Assembly (NCBI RefSeq): GCF_902686445.1 | Contig: NC_062232.1 | Coordinates: 86,848,932-86,912,931, forward strand | DNA: 64,000 bases | Source: Sciurus carolinensis | Taxonomy: Eukaryota; Chordata; Mammalia; Rodentia; Sciuridae | Reading direction: 5' to 3' | Shown: in pieces, positions 44,133 to 55,855 of the stretch | Numbering within the stretch: position 1 is the first letter of the stretch | Layout of the letters: every line of letters begins with the position of its first letter | The notes under the pieces: generated by a model | What the model saw: the letters and a program-made list of their open reading frames with translations, nothing else | What the model was told of the DNA's origin: nothing | Databases searched by the model: none | Made by a program: the position numbers and the translations under genes

Positions 44133-46285
44133 AATGGTGCTTTTGATTTCCTTGTAAGCATGTTGGTTCATACACATAAAACTATCTTATTTTCATCAAC
44201 CCCAAATTGTTTCCCTTAAACTTCTAATAACTCTCATGAAAATGGTGGTCATTGGTTACCACAGGAAACATGTCAAGGGATTGTGTGGGTTAAGCAACCT
44301 CTATCAATGAAAACAGTCATTTATTCATTTACCATTCAAATAAAATTTTACTAAGTATATATTACATGCCAAGAAATGAACTAGGTGAAGGAATAATTCA
44401 AAATTTAGTCATGATTATCTTTGGGTCAATGGTCATCATTCATATGAGAAGATATGAAGTTTAAATATTTATTCACACAGTTTAAATGTTTTGATTGATG
44501 TAGAAACAAAATTGTTTCTTGGAAGCTCAAGTGGTTGCTCTGCGAAGGCTGATTTGTTTTGCAATGTATTCTATACTGGCTCTGTACATTCAGTATTATG
44601 GAAAATACTTAAACAGATTGTCTTCTCATAATTCAGAATATAAGACTGGGATTATTTAAAGAGAAACCCTAACTTGTTTTGAGTTTACCACTATACAGGC
44701 ATGGAGTAAGAATTTCAATGTGAAATTAATAGAATCATTTAATTATAACATTGAATAATATGATGTTCTATAAGAAGGTATATTGCAATTTTACAAGTTT
44801 TACAAGATTTTCAAACTTTAAAAAGTTATTTTCTGGGTGTTCTTTTAAAATTTATATTTCTGAGAAATATATCAGTTGTAAAACAAGTGATCTCTTAAGG
44901 TTTATAGTTTATATTTATTTAAGGTAGATCAATTATAAAAAGATACAGACAATCAAAACTGGTAAGTTAAAAGGTAATAATTTGTTTTATGAAATTATTT
45001 ATTTATTTAAAAGAATATGCTATAGTCTTTTCTTAGTTACCTTCTTATTGCTTTTAAATAAGATTTCATTTAAATGCAACTTGTCTAGAACATTTTGATT
45101 ATACAAATCATAGCATACCTGTGTGATATTATTGTAGCAATTTCTTTTTATAATTTTAGAAGCTGCAGATGAACAGGGAGGACTTTAAGAATAAATAGAT
45201 ATGTTTAGGTTATTTGCCAGTGATTACCACAGCTAGCAGCTTTATATCCCACACCATATTTTAGGTAACTATTTGCTATTTTATAGATCATTGAATTTGT
45301 GCAGAGGACTAGATAAAGTGATAAGGAAAGACAGGGGATTTGGTTAAAATAACGTGAAAATGTAGAGCAAGTGATAATGGAAGAAGGAGGAAAGGAGTGG
45401 GAGAGCGTGAGCAGGGTAATGGAATAGGGTCTCCTGGGATGACAAGAGAAGGTCAGCCTTGAGAAGGTCAGTGATACACATAAATTATGGGGATGTTCAA
45501 AAATAAAGCAGGAAGCCAACATAGATTAACTTTATCTGGAAAGTAATTAACTGTTCATAAGGCAAATCTTTCACAAATTCATACTTTTATGAAGATTTTT
45601 AGAAATGATCATTGACTACTTAGGAAAAAACCCCACTAACCTACTATCTGGTAAATATTCAAATTATGCCCTTCATCTGGATTACTGTAGATACCTCTAG
45701 AGTTGCTGATTGGGATCTTTTCACATATTAAGAGTAATCCCTTAACCATTGGTGTCTGAATGACATGACTAGAAGGGTTTATCTTGGATATACTTCAAAG
45801 ATTTGATGCTTGGTCACTGTAAAGCAATAAAAGTAGCATAGCTATATGGATATACAAAGCTTGGTAAAACTGCAAAGTATAATTTGGAATCAGTCTGTGG
45901 TGAAGATATTCAAATATACCAATTCAGCAAGTGCTTTTAATCTCCTCTTTGCAAAGTTTAACTGTGGTGCATTGTTGCAGATGTCATTTAGACTACATTG
46001 TTCTTAGAATAACTTTCCTCTGGTGTGGAAAGTGACAGTTATATACACCCAGAGATAAATTTCACATTCATGTTGGAGAACATGCTGTTTGTGGTCCTGA
46101 CTCTTATTTTCTTTGTGCCTCTGCTGTTAATACTGAGACACGGGGGTAAAAAAAAAATAACATGGAATACAGTGATATGTTTGAGAGTTGGTGGAATAAA
46201 TGAAATTGGGTATTTTGATTAAGGATAGGATAAAGGGGGGTAAGCCAACAATTTTATAATAATCATGATGGGGGAACCCAGAAAG
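44133..46285. other. IL1RAPL2 intron; possible L2-age remnant at 45280-45480
   Basis: Mostly unrecognised AT-rich DNA. 45280-45480 is purine-rich (gaagaaggaggaaaggagtg, gggagagcgtgagcaggg) and may be an old L2-like piece. No exon found. Confidence 0.4.
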
Positions 46286-46287
46286 CT

Positions 46288-46510
46288 AATGTCTATTTTG
46301 AGGGCTCACTATATGGTACACAATATACTTAGGATTTTTCATTCATTTTCTTATTTAATACTCACAACAACCAGAAAACCGTGGTTATTATTATTGTCCC
46401 CATTTGAAAGAAGAAGAAATTAAAACTTGGAGAGATGATGTGCCCAAGGTCATGTGCTTTGTAATAGGAAGAGTACAGATATGAATCTAGGTCTTTCTGA
46501 CTCTTAAATT
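46288..46510 (-). repeat. MIR, well preserved
   Basis: agggctcactatatggtaca, aatactcacaacaaccagaa, ttattattgtccccatttga, gcccaaggtcatgtgctttg and gatatgaatctaggtctttc, MIR reverse complement along nearly the whole element. Confidence 0.8.
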
Positions 46511-46719
46511 TTTATCATCACAAAGAACAAATCATATAATTTCATTCACTAAACATATATTGCCTATCTTGAGAATAAATACCAAAATATTTATCACAGT
46601 ATCCATCTTTCCACTGAAATATGCTTTTTGGACATGAACTATTTGATTTTCAATAATTCCCTATTGGAGTTTAGATACCGTAATAGGATACGCTTGAATT
46701 TTTTAGCTTAATCCTTAGC

Positions 46720-46951
46720 ATTTATTTATTTATTTATTTGTTTGTTTATTTTTGGTATCAGGGATTGAACCAAGTGTTGCTTAACACCTGAGCCACATCC
46801 CCAGTTCTTTTTAAAATTTACTTTGAGAAAAGGTCTGGCTAAGTTGTTCAGGGTCTCACTAAATTGATGAGGCTGGTCTTGAACTTGTGATCCTCATGCC
46901 TCAAGCTCTGGAGTTGCTGGGATTACAGGCATGCAGTACCATGCCCTGCTT
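46720..46951 (-). mobile_element. B1-dID SINE
   Basis: ggtatcagggattgaaccaa, cctgagccacatccccagtt, ggtctcactaaattgatgag and gctgggattacaggcatgca, preceded by a (TTTA)n/(TTTG)n tail. Confidence 0.92.
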
Positions 46952-48130
46952 CAGTTAAAATCTTTAGGAATGAGAAACAGAATTGAATCAGAACTGAGGG
47001 TAATGCCACAGAAGTAAGAATGAAAAGTAAAAATGCATGAAAGATGGAATTTGCCATATTTCATGTTTTTGTGCTTCAGTCCCTATTATTGGACATTCTA
47101 TGTTGAGGAAAAATAGATTCAAATAGGTTTACTACTGTTATGACAGTGGTTCTGAACTACAGTAAGTGAAGCAATGGAGAAGCATCTAGTTAAACAATGT
47201 TGGCTCAGTTGATAAAGATCAGTTTGCACATAAATCAGGGCTTTCAATGTGCCACAGTAATTCAAAATCCAAGTTTTTTAATGTAATTCTGAAAGCAGAC
47301 AGGTAGGGAGATGGAAGAATGTTCCCCTGGGAACTTGTAAAAATATTAAATTTATTCCCAGGAATAGTGTGTCCCAAACTGTGTTCTGTGGAGCTCAAAT
47401 TCTAAGGGACATTAAGAAAATTTTTGAGAGATTTCCAAGAGAGGAGGAGGAAAGAAAGGGGAGAAGAAAAAGAGGTTCTGTGACCATTTGTTTATTTGCC
47501 AGGTGAAATTCAATTTTATTTTTGCAAGTCATCCCAGGAAATCTTACTGCTTATAATATTCTAATATTTATTAATTTCCCAAAGCAAAATGGGATGCATT
47601 TTAGGACATTTCCTAAACTTGTATGACCATAAAACACATTTTTCCTCTTAAGAGCATTTGAGGATTCTGTTTCCACAGAAAAAAACATCAGGAAAGCTAA
47701 GTGAACAGCTAAGTGATTGTGTAATTTATTTGGATCCTACTAATGCCCATAACTTTATGATTTCAATAAAATATTTATTGGACACTTACTTTATATCATA
47801 ATTATATTTGTTTATTATGTTTCATTGTTTGTCTTATTTTCTCAACAAGTCTTAAGGGATGGCATTTGTTGACTATTTCTTTTCTTTGTTCCCAAGTGCT
47901 GAGCATATAACAGGTTTCCAAAAATTATTTGTAGCTTTGTTTGGATGGGTGTTTATTTGGTGAGTGCTTTGGTTGGGTAACCCATAAGACAGTTTTGTGA
48001 TCAAAAATTTATAATTTTGAATCACTTTACTCCTGTTGAATGAGTGTAAATTGACAAATAAATGTAAAATCATTTTACATTTTATTGCTCTCCAGAACTT
48101 CATGGAGTCAGTAGTAAAGGTGATATTTTT
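46952..48130. other. IL1RAPL2 intron, possible hAT fragment
   Basis: About 47350-47500 (tgtgtcccaaactgtgttct, gtggagctcaaattctaagg) resembles an eroded hAT-Charlie element. The rest is unrecognised. Confidence 0.35.
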
Positions 48131-48135
48131 ATCAG

Positions 48136-48165
48136 TAATAGTAGTAGTAGTAGTAATAGTAGCCA
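48136..48165. repeat. (AGT)n microsatellite
   Basis: agtaatagtagtagtagtag-type trinucleotide run. It produces the Tyr repeat of a chance - strand frame. Confidence 0.85.
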
Positions 48166-48169
48166 TAGT

Positions 48170-50690
48170 AGTTTTTAGAAGAATAACTATGGCTTGGAGA
48201 AACTAAAAAAATGTTTTCCTGGGGTGGCAGCTGTGTAGTAGCATGACCAGGACTAGAACCACTCCCCATCTCATTCCAGGTCTTAGTCCAATGCTTTTCC
48301 TTCCCTACCCCCCTGTTAGTCTCTCTGAAGTCCCTTAATCCTGGGTGCTGGACCAAAAGAAGAGATACAACCCCAGATAGACTTGAAAGATGGAGAGTCA
48401 AGAGCTCAGATCTATGGGTCCCTAAAATAATCTTTAATCTAAAATGTTAATATGTTAATCCATTGCTTTGTCTTTAAGAAATAATAATTGTTATTTTAAA
48501 ACGAAAAGTATTTGGATGGCGGAGTTCCCTAATAAATATTCAAATGCTTCTAGCAGCCAGGTAGGTCATATATGTGAGTGGTGTAGACCAGGTGTTCCAG
48601 GCAATAGGGAATGGCAAATTGGAGTGTACTGGCTGAACCAATTCAGCCCTAACTGATTGCTGCCAGGTGAGACTGAGGATCAAATATTGCCAGGCCCTCT
48701 AAATTTTGAGATGTGGAAATCCGGTTTTTATGTGAAAATCCCTGGATTATAAAGCACTCTATGGACAAAATAAAGCATGCCTGTGAGTTAAATCAATTTG
48801 GGAATTGCCTGTTTGTGGCATTTGCCTTAAAATATTTGTTTCCGTAGGACCTTTAAACAAACAACTGCCTGTGTGGTTTGCTCAGAATCAGCTGCACTAT
48901 GTCCACCTTCAGCAGTGAATAGAGAAAAAATGTAAAACCCCTGAAGTGGCCTGGAGAAAAGTTAATAGACAAACTGAGAACAGTACTGAGAAGCTATCCT
49001 AATCACACCATTCAATAGAGTGGTCGATCCAAGTAGAGAGTGAAGGGCACAATCTGTGGATGTAATACTACAGGAGGAATATTGACAAATTGATCACTTT
49101 ACAGAGAAGGGCGATTTAGATGATGAAGCAAGTTGATCTCCAATGTTACAGATAAATGAAGAGCTCTAGGGGAGAAAGCATCCACCTTAAAGTTGCCCTG
49201 AAACTGTGTGATGTGAAGCACAGAAAGAAACAAATCATTGGCATATGTTCTTTCTCCTTCATGTTCTCTCTGAGCAGTCAGTTAACATAACCTGAATGCA
49301 TGTGTCCTGATTATCACTTGAAAATGGATCTTGTTTGTACCTTTTCTGTGACTTAATAAAAAAAGATCTCAGCAGTCAATAGTTCTTGGCTGCATTAAGA
49401 GAACTTTTCGCATGACTTAACTGTGCATTTCATAATTGACTGTTCTTTTGCATGCTTGCAGGTGCAAAAATCTCAGGAACAAACTGGCTCACAGAAGCTT
49501 CATTACCTTTCTTCCTAGGCCTCCTTTTCCTTTCCAGGGTTATTCAGGGCTTTGCCAGTGTACCCAACCTGCCCTCAATGGTATTTCTTTCCCTTATTCA
49601 CCTATTTTATCTATTCTAATAATGTCCTGTCTTCTCTGTATCCCATTTTCTCAGATCTTTGTTTTCTGCTGGGTCTAATCTAATATCTCAATAAGCATAG
49701 GAATTTGTGACAGAAAAAAAGCAAAAGCATTTTCCATTCTCAGCTAGCATATTTGCAATTTAATAGATTATTTCAATTCTGTAACTCATAGGCATGACTA
49801 ATGGCATGAATTTCTGGCAACTTGGCAGGGCCTATGGGAGCCTTTCCCAGAGTGTCATAATTCCTACCCTGCAGGTGGCCACTTGTCCTCTCCAGAAACA
49901 AGGTCAATCCTATTTCTGACCTTTAGGGACTAGGGAGAAAAATAACGTGCTTAGAATTACTGGAAAGGAGGATTTGGGTGTCAATTTAAAGAGCAATTAT
50001 TTTTGAAATCAGTTCTCCTCAGCCATTTTTATTTTGTCTCTCTTTTCTCTCCCAACCTTTGGCATAGGGGCTATTTAGTAACCCTATAGTGATAGTCAGG
50101 GTCAAAGAGATTGCCAGTCTCTGTTCTAGGAAAATGTGTGTCATGTTTCTGTGCCCTATAGGGTGATGAACTAACACTATTACCTTCCCCATTCACAAAG
50201 AGATAGTCTTATTTTTCTGCAAAGTCAGGGACTATGAGAACATTAATTCCTATGAACTTATTTTGCAAGCATCTGTGTAGGGGATCAGCTTGGAGAACTG
50301 GGGTGAATAAGTTGGAGCACATGACAGCGGGATATGGCAAATGTGCCCAATCCAAGCCAGTTGTGTTCCAATGGCTTTCTTCCAATATCAGACGTGATCT
50401 TTGACTCCTTGACTGACTTCTCTGATACCAAGTTACTACTGACAGAAGGAAATTTGGGGAGGGATTGAATCGTGTCTCATAGATGGTGCACATCGACACA
50501 GATTTCTCTAGGTCCATTATGTTTACGTGTGATAGTCTTAGCTACCCTTTTTCCTCCAAATCTGAAAGCAATGATTTGAATAATTTGAGATTATTCTATA
50601 CAGCCACCTTTCTAGAAGAATGAAAACAAGAAACTTTGTATGGCACAATACCAGCCATACAAAGTAAATCCTGTAGACTGAAGTAGATGT
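48170..50690. other. IL1RAPL2 intron, no recognised feature
   Basis: About 2.5 kb of comparatively complex sequence. I see no exon and no confident repeat; 48500-48830 may be an old LTR or conserved element, unproven. Confidence 0.4.
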
Positions 50691-50694
50691 TCAG

Positions 50695-50890
50695 AGAAGT
50701 ACCATTTATTGTCAAGCATTATATTTTACACCGAATCAAACCTCACAACAACTTCATGAGGTTGGTGGTATTTTCTGTATTTTATAAGGGAAGAAATGGA
50801 GAGTTAGAGAAGTGAAGTTACTTGTCAATGATCATACACCTGGTAAATTGTGGAGCCTAGAGTTAAATCAATTTTGTTTTGAAACACTGC
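50695..50890 (-). repeat. MIR
   Basis: tcaaacctcacaacaacttc, atgaggttggtggtattttc, gagagttagagaagtgaagt and cacctggtaaattgtggagc, MIR reverse complement. Confidence 0.72.
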
Positions 50891-51249
50891 TCTTAAGGAG
50901 CCCTGATATAAGCTTCTTAAATGGCTCCTGCACACAACAGTGCTCAGTAAATTTTACTAGCTCTTTTCTTTCCTGCCTACCTACCACCTTCATACTCTGC
51001 CTCTACTCTTCCCCTGTACCCATTTTATAGTTCTGTACTTTCTCTGTGAAGCCTTCGCAGACTAATCCATTTCTTTTTCCCAAAAGCAAAAGTTTTTAAC
51101 ATACTATCTGATGGTAATTTGTAATAATCTTAGAAATCTTCTTTGTTTAGGTTTTGTCTTACCAATTATATCAATGTCTTCCAAGATCTACTTCTCCTGA
51201 TACAAAGATTTACCCTTATGCATAAATACTACATAGAATTATGGAACTA

Positions 51250-51420
51250 GGAGTAGGATTCTGTGCTTTCACACAGATGGTCTCATTTAGTTATCCTACA
51301 GTCTTATGAGATATGACATTTTGTCCCTAATTCACGTATATGGAAATTGAAATTTGAGAAGTAGTTTTTCCAAATATTCTATAGCAAATAAAGATGATCG
51401 CATAAGGAAGACCCAGGTAG
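51250..51420 (-). repeat. MIR fragment
   Basis: atggtctcatttagttatcc, tacagtcttatgagatatga and tatggaaattgaaatttgag. Confidence 0.55.
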
Positions 51421-51579
51421 TTGTTGTTTTTCCAAAAACTGAGTCCTTTCTAATACTAAAAGCTTATATAACTATGTATTGCTCATAGAACTGTGATCTG
51501 ATTTGACTAGAATGGATTTTCTTAAATGTAGAAGGATTAGATCTTATGCTTAGCAACATATTTATAGGAATATGCTTCT

Positions 51580-51612
51580 AATGCACACACACACACACAC
51601 ATATATATATAT
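51580..51612. repeat. (CA)n(TA)n microsatellite
   Basis: acacacacacacacacac followed by atatatatatat. Confidence 0.9.
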
Positions 51613-51737
51613 GGGGGTTCAGTGAAACAAGAATTTGATTCTAGGAGAAGACTAGTGGAAAATTTTAAAAACTTGTTTTGCTTCCATGGTTCCTGTTTTA
51701 GCCCCAGAATATCATGACCAAAATCATGATTCTGAAA

Positions 51738-51875
51738 GAAGCTTTGTGATTTTGAGAAAATTATTTTACCTCTCTGAACCTCAGTGTCTTTCCCATGTAT
51801 AAAGTGAAAGTAATGTTGATATCTTTAGTTGAAGAAAATATATGAAAGCTGTCTAGGAAGCAGGTATTCAACAAT
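51738..51875 (+). repeat. MIR fragment
   Basis: gtgattttgagaaaattatt, ttacctctctgaacctcagt, gtctttcccatgtataaagt and aggaagcaggtattcaacaa, MIR in forward orientation. Confidence 0.6.
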
Positions 51876-52804
51876 TGATGTTATTATAATTATTAATATT
51901 ATCATTGTCATTGTTGTTGTTGCAAAATAACTTGCAAAGGTGAACTTGTAGCCATTTTACCACAAGAAATTAATCTGATAAACAGCCAAAGACAAATTGC
52001 TATTTTTAATTTGGTTCTTCTTTTATAGAGGATGAATTTCAAAATCAAGAAGTTAACTGTGACTGAAAAATTCAAGCACAGATCTGCATAAATAGGGATT
52101 TCAGGAAGAACTATTTCATTCAAGAGATGCAATCATGTCAATTAAGGTGCTCAGAGCAAATATTGTTGTCTGTACAAATGAGTTTTGCAACCAGCAGGGC
52201 ATTTTAATGATGAGTGAGCCAAGAGAGAAGGCAGCTAAGACAAAGCTGAAGTTGAAATGAGTCCACAGGACAAGCATGTTGGGGAGACTGGCGTTTTCCT
52301 GTCCAACAATTCTTTATGTCATTATGATTCATCCCTAGTAGTTTATAAAGGCAGTTAAATGGCCTTCTTTGGCTGTCAAATGGGAAAATAATTCATCAGT
52401 TCAAGTCTATAAATCATTTCTTGGTACCAGGAGTACTTTATATGGCTGGGAATGTCTCCTTGATTTGGCACTATGCTTCAGCAGAGATGCTGAGGAGCAA
52501 GAGCAACTGGCAAACACCAGATGCAAAAGTCTAAGTGATAAACTGCATGGACATGGCTTTGTAGGGAAAGAGTAAATTCTTTTATGGGGCACACTGCCTT
52601 GTCTGAATGGCCTGGAAAACCACATGCATGTGTATCTGATATAGTAATCACTTAGTATGCTTGTTGAATGGATTTAAATATTTTGTGTGTTTTGGATCCT
52701 TTGAATGGAGCCCACCTATAATGTCTGATAACTGTGAACTTGAGTTTGGAGAAATGAGATGGGAAGGCAGTAATAATAATGTTCAGAATTTTTAAGACAA
52801 CCCC
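51876..52804. other. IL1RAPL2 intron, no recognised feature
   Basis: 52140-52620 is unusually complex and less AT-rich than its surroundings, without a recognised repeat. Open frames on both strands overlap here but have no known relatives. Confidence 0.4.
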
Positions 52805-52821
52805 AATTTTTGTTCAATTTT

Positions 52822-52955
52822 TGGGGGGGAATATTGGGGATTGAACTCAGGGGCATCCAGTCTCAGCTTTGCTGAGGCTAGCTTTGATCTTATGATCCTC
52901 CTGACTCAGTCCTCCAAGCCACTGGGATTACAGGTGTGCACCAGTGTGCCTGGCA
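52822..52955 (-). mobile_element. B1-dID SINE, internally deleted
   Basis: ggggattgaactcaggggca, then directly gctgaggctagctttgatct and ccactgggattacaggtgtg. Flanked by the perfect 17-bp duplication aatttttgttcaatttt (52805-52821 and 52956-52972). Confidence 0.93.
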
Positions 52956-53331
52956 AATTTTTGTTCAATTTTAATGATTAGGGCATCATGGATTCATCAT
53001 AAACTCTGGCATAATAGTTGTATGAGAAATAATTTTGCTTTAATTTTCCTGATAAAAGAAATTTTAAATCATATTGTAACTGCATAATTTTTCTTGTTCC
53101 TAAAATCTAACATTTGTCAATATCTTTATATTTTGTGTTAGTAAAAGTATTTTCATGATGCTATATAATTTTCATCATCATGTGGTAAAAAGTACTAAGT
53201 ACTTTTGAGGATATGTAAATAAATATTTATTATCTAATGCAGAATTATCAACCCTGGATCCCTAAGTAATAATTTAATATTCTTTGAACATTCACCAAAT
53301 GCATATTGTGCTATATGAACAGTGGTAAACA

Positions 53332-53522
53332 AATCACGCCTGTAACCCCAGTGACATGGGAGGCTAAAGCGGGAGGATTGCAAGTTCGAGTTCAGCCTCA
53401 GCAATTTAGCAAGGTCCTAAGCAACTTAGTGAGACCCTGTCTCAAAATAAAACATAAAAAGGGATGGGGATGTTAAGTAACCTTTGGTTCAATCCCCAGT
53501 ACCAAAAAAAAAAAAAAAAAAA
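53332..53522 (+). mobile_element. B1-dID SINE
   Basis: cacgcctgtaaccccagtga, gggaggctaaagcgggagga, gtgagaccctgtctcaaaat and caatccccagtaccaaaaaa with an A19 tail. Confidence 0.93.
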
Positions 53523-53542
53523 GGTGACTAAAGAGACAAATT

Positions 53543-53668
53543 GGGGCTAGGGTTGTGGCTCAGTGGTAGAGTGCTCTCCTGGAATGTGTGAGGCACTGGG
53601 TTTGATTCTCAGCACCACATAAAAATAAAATAAAAGTATTGTGTCCACCTACAACTAAATATATATAA
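53543..53668 (+). mobile_element. ID SINE
   Basis: ggggctagggttgtggctca, gtggtagagtgctctcctgg and tctcagcaccacataaaaat, then agtattgtgtccacctacaa and an AT-rich tail. It lies 20 bp after the B1-dID, same orientation. Confidence 0.93.
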
Positions 53669-53705
53669 ATATATATACATTTACATATATATATATGTAT
53701 ATGAG
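53669..53705. repeat. AT-rich microsatellite at the ID tail
   Basis: tatatacatttacatatata followed by tatatgtatatg. Confidence 0.8.
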
Positions 53706-53859
53706 AGATATGTTGTCTGCCCTGATTGAACTTGAAATATAATTGGGGCATTAAATTAATATATATGTGATTAATTATATAGTTATATATTGTAATACCT
53801 GATAAAAAAGAAAATAGATGAAATTGGAGACCAGGTACTTGATGCAAAATAAACTGGAC

Positions 53860-54260
53860 TCTGAATGCTAAGAAACAGCAAAAAGGTGAACAATGAGTGA
53901 AAATATTTCAGAGGGAGCAGCATATATTGATGGTAGCTTAGACTAGAAATACAGTTATAGGGATTTAAAAAGCAGGCAGATTCAAGAGATAACTACAAAG
54001 ATAGAAATGACTCTACTTTCTCATGGTGATTCTTATGTTACTGGTTTTAGTAATAGGTGGACAATAATGTATTTCACTGAAATGGGCAAGACTGAAGAAA
54101 TCTACATTTTGTGGGGTGTACTAAGAGCTCTGGTTGACCATGTTTTATTTGAAATATCTATTGGATATCCTCTAGAGAGTGTTAAATAGACAATTAGATA
54201 TATGAGTCTTACATGCAGGGAGAAGTGTGGGTTGGATGTATACATTTTAGAGCTGTCTGT
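53860..54260 (-). repeat. L2-age LINE-like remnant
   Basis: tattggatatcctctagaga, gacaattagatatatgagtc and cagggagaagtgtgggttgg parallel 10600-10710 and other old copies. Family call uncertain. Confidence 0.45.
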
Positions 54261-54564
54261 GTGGTATACAGAATGGGAAAAAATAAAGTACTAAATTTTG
54301 TGAGGAAACTGATGATTGTTATAAGAGATCAATGCAAACTGCAGTACTCAGCCCTATGTTAGACTTTTCCCAGAATCATGACAGTTTAAAAAAGCTACTC
54401 ATCATGACTTTTCCAAGCCTCATCAAATTGTTAAATATCAAGCATGATGTTTGTACCTGTATTTTGCTGATATATGAAATGACATCCTACATTTAGCTGA
54501 CATTTGAATCTTTCAGAGCTAGAAGAATATAACTAATGCCATGCTAAACCTAGTGACTATTCAT

Positions 54565-54730
54565 TATTTAAGGTGGGAATCCCATTAATCACTTTATATA
54601 CATTATTTCTAATTTTTACCACAGCTCTGAAAAGTGCAGCCCACAATTTTTAGGTAAAGAACTCAGACTTGATAAGTTACACAACTTCTGTAAGGCCACA
54701 TAGCAAGTATGGGACAAATCATTCCAGTTC
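54565..54730 (-). repeat. MIR fragment
   Basis: atcactttatatacattatt, tttttaccacagctctgaaa, aactcagacttgataagtta and taaggccacatagcaag. Confidence 0.6.
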
Positions 54731-55099
54731 CACATTTTAGGAAATGACTTGAATTCTTATGATTTACTGTCTTTTACGCTCTAAGGAAAATGAAGAAAGA
54801 ATGAAATTTTTGAGATGAAAATTTTGCTGCTGGATCTGCTATTAAATAAAAGTCTGCTACACTGGATTGTTATATGGGGCCTGTCCCTAGACTTCTGGTG
54901 CACATGCATAGCTTCCTATTGGGATACTCATTGCTTACTGACCATCTGGAGGAAACAGCACCTTCCATATGCCTTTTGGATACCCTGTTCTGAATTCTTA
55001 GTTGGAGAAATATTACCAATAGTAGGGCAACTCCCTAAATATAATATAATGAAAGGACTATATTGCTTGGTAAATAATTTGTTCACAATAAATAATAGC

Positions 55100-55275
55100 C
55101 AGTATAATTTTATTCATCTCATTCAATGACAAGTTCACAAAAGCCCTATGAAGTACGTGTTATTATTTTACTCATGAAGAAATCAAGAATCTGCAATATT
55201 AGGTAACTTGCCTAAGATTACACAGCCAATGAGGGAATGAACTAGAATTTGAAGACCAGTTTCTGATTCCTAAGC
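55100..55275 (-). repeat. MIR
   Basis: aaagccctatgaagtacgtg, ttattattttactcatgaag, ttgcctaagattacacagcc and gaatgaactagaatttgaag. Confidence 0.72.
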
Positions 55276-55637
55276 TTGTAGCTCACACATTCTCAAATTT
55301 AATGACTGAGCAAAGCCAGGAGACTACATTGGAAAACAATGAGAAAGAGCATTATCTAAAGAAAGTAGACCTGAGTACTGGAGGGCCTTGAATGTCAGGA
55401 AGAATAACTCATATTCTCATCTTGTTAGGAAATAAGTGTTATAAAATATTATGATAGATCTTTGATGACATGTAAGTTCCAGCTTTTAGGCATTGGGTGA
55501 CTGTTTCCAAACTGAAAGCCCTCACATCTGTGTGTAAACCCTGCTGCTTACCTGTGCCCTGAGAGCCCATAAGGCTTGTCTTCCCTTGTGCAGTCTGATT
55601 TGATCACATTTCTTTCTTACATTTTATAATTTTAATT

Positions 55638-55844
55638 TATTTTATTTTGGTACCAGGGATTGAACCCAAGGGTGATTAACCACTGAACCACATCCTGGCC
55701 CTTTTTTTATTTTTTATTTTGAGGTAGGGTCTCACTGGGTTGCTTACAGCCTTACTAAGTTGCTGAGGCTGGCTTCAAACCTGTAATCCTCCTGCCTCAG
55801 CTTCCTGAGCTGCTGGGATTACAGGAGTGCAACACTGTACCCAG
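55638..55844 (-). mobile_element. B1-dID SINE
   Basis: ggtaccagggattgaaccca, actgaaccacatcctggccc, aatcctcctgcctcagcttc and gctgggattacaggagtgca. Target duplication taattttaatt (55627-55637 and 55845-55855). Confidence 0.93.
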
Positions 55845-55855
55845 TAATTTTAATT

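Noticed and set aside
45205..45522. 105-codon - strand frame
   Set aside because: Serine/leucine-rich translation of a purine-rich + strand segment that looks like an old repeat; no homology recognised.
48132..48401. Frame ending in a Tyr run
   Set aside because: Created by the AGT trinucleotide repeat.
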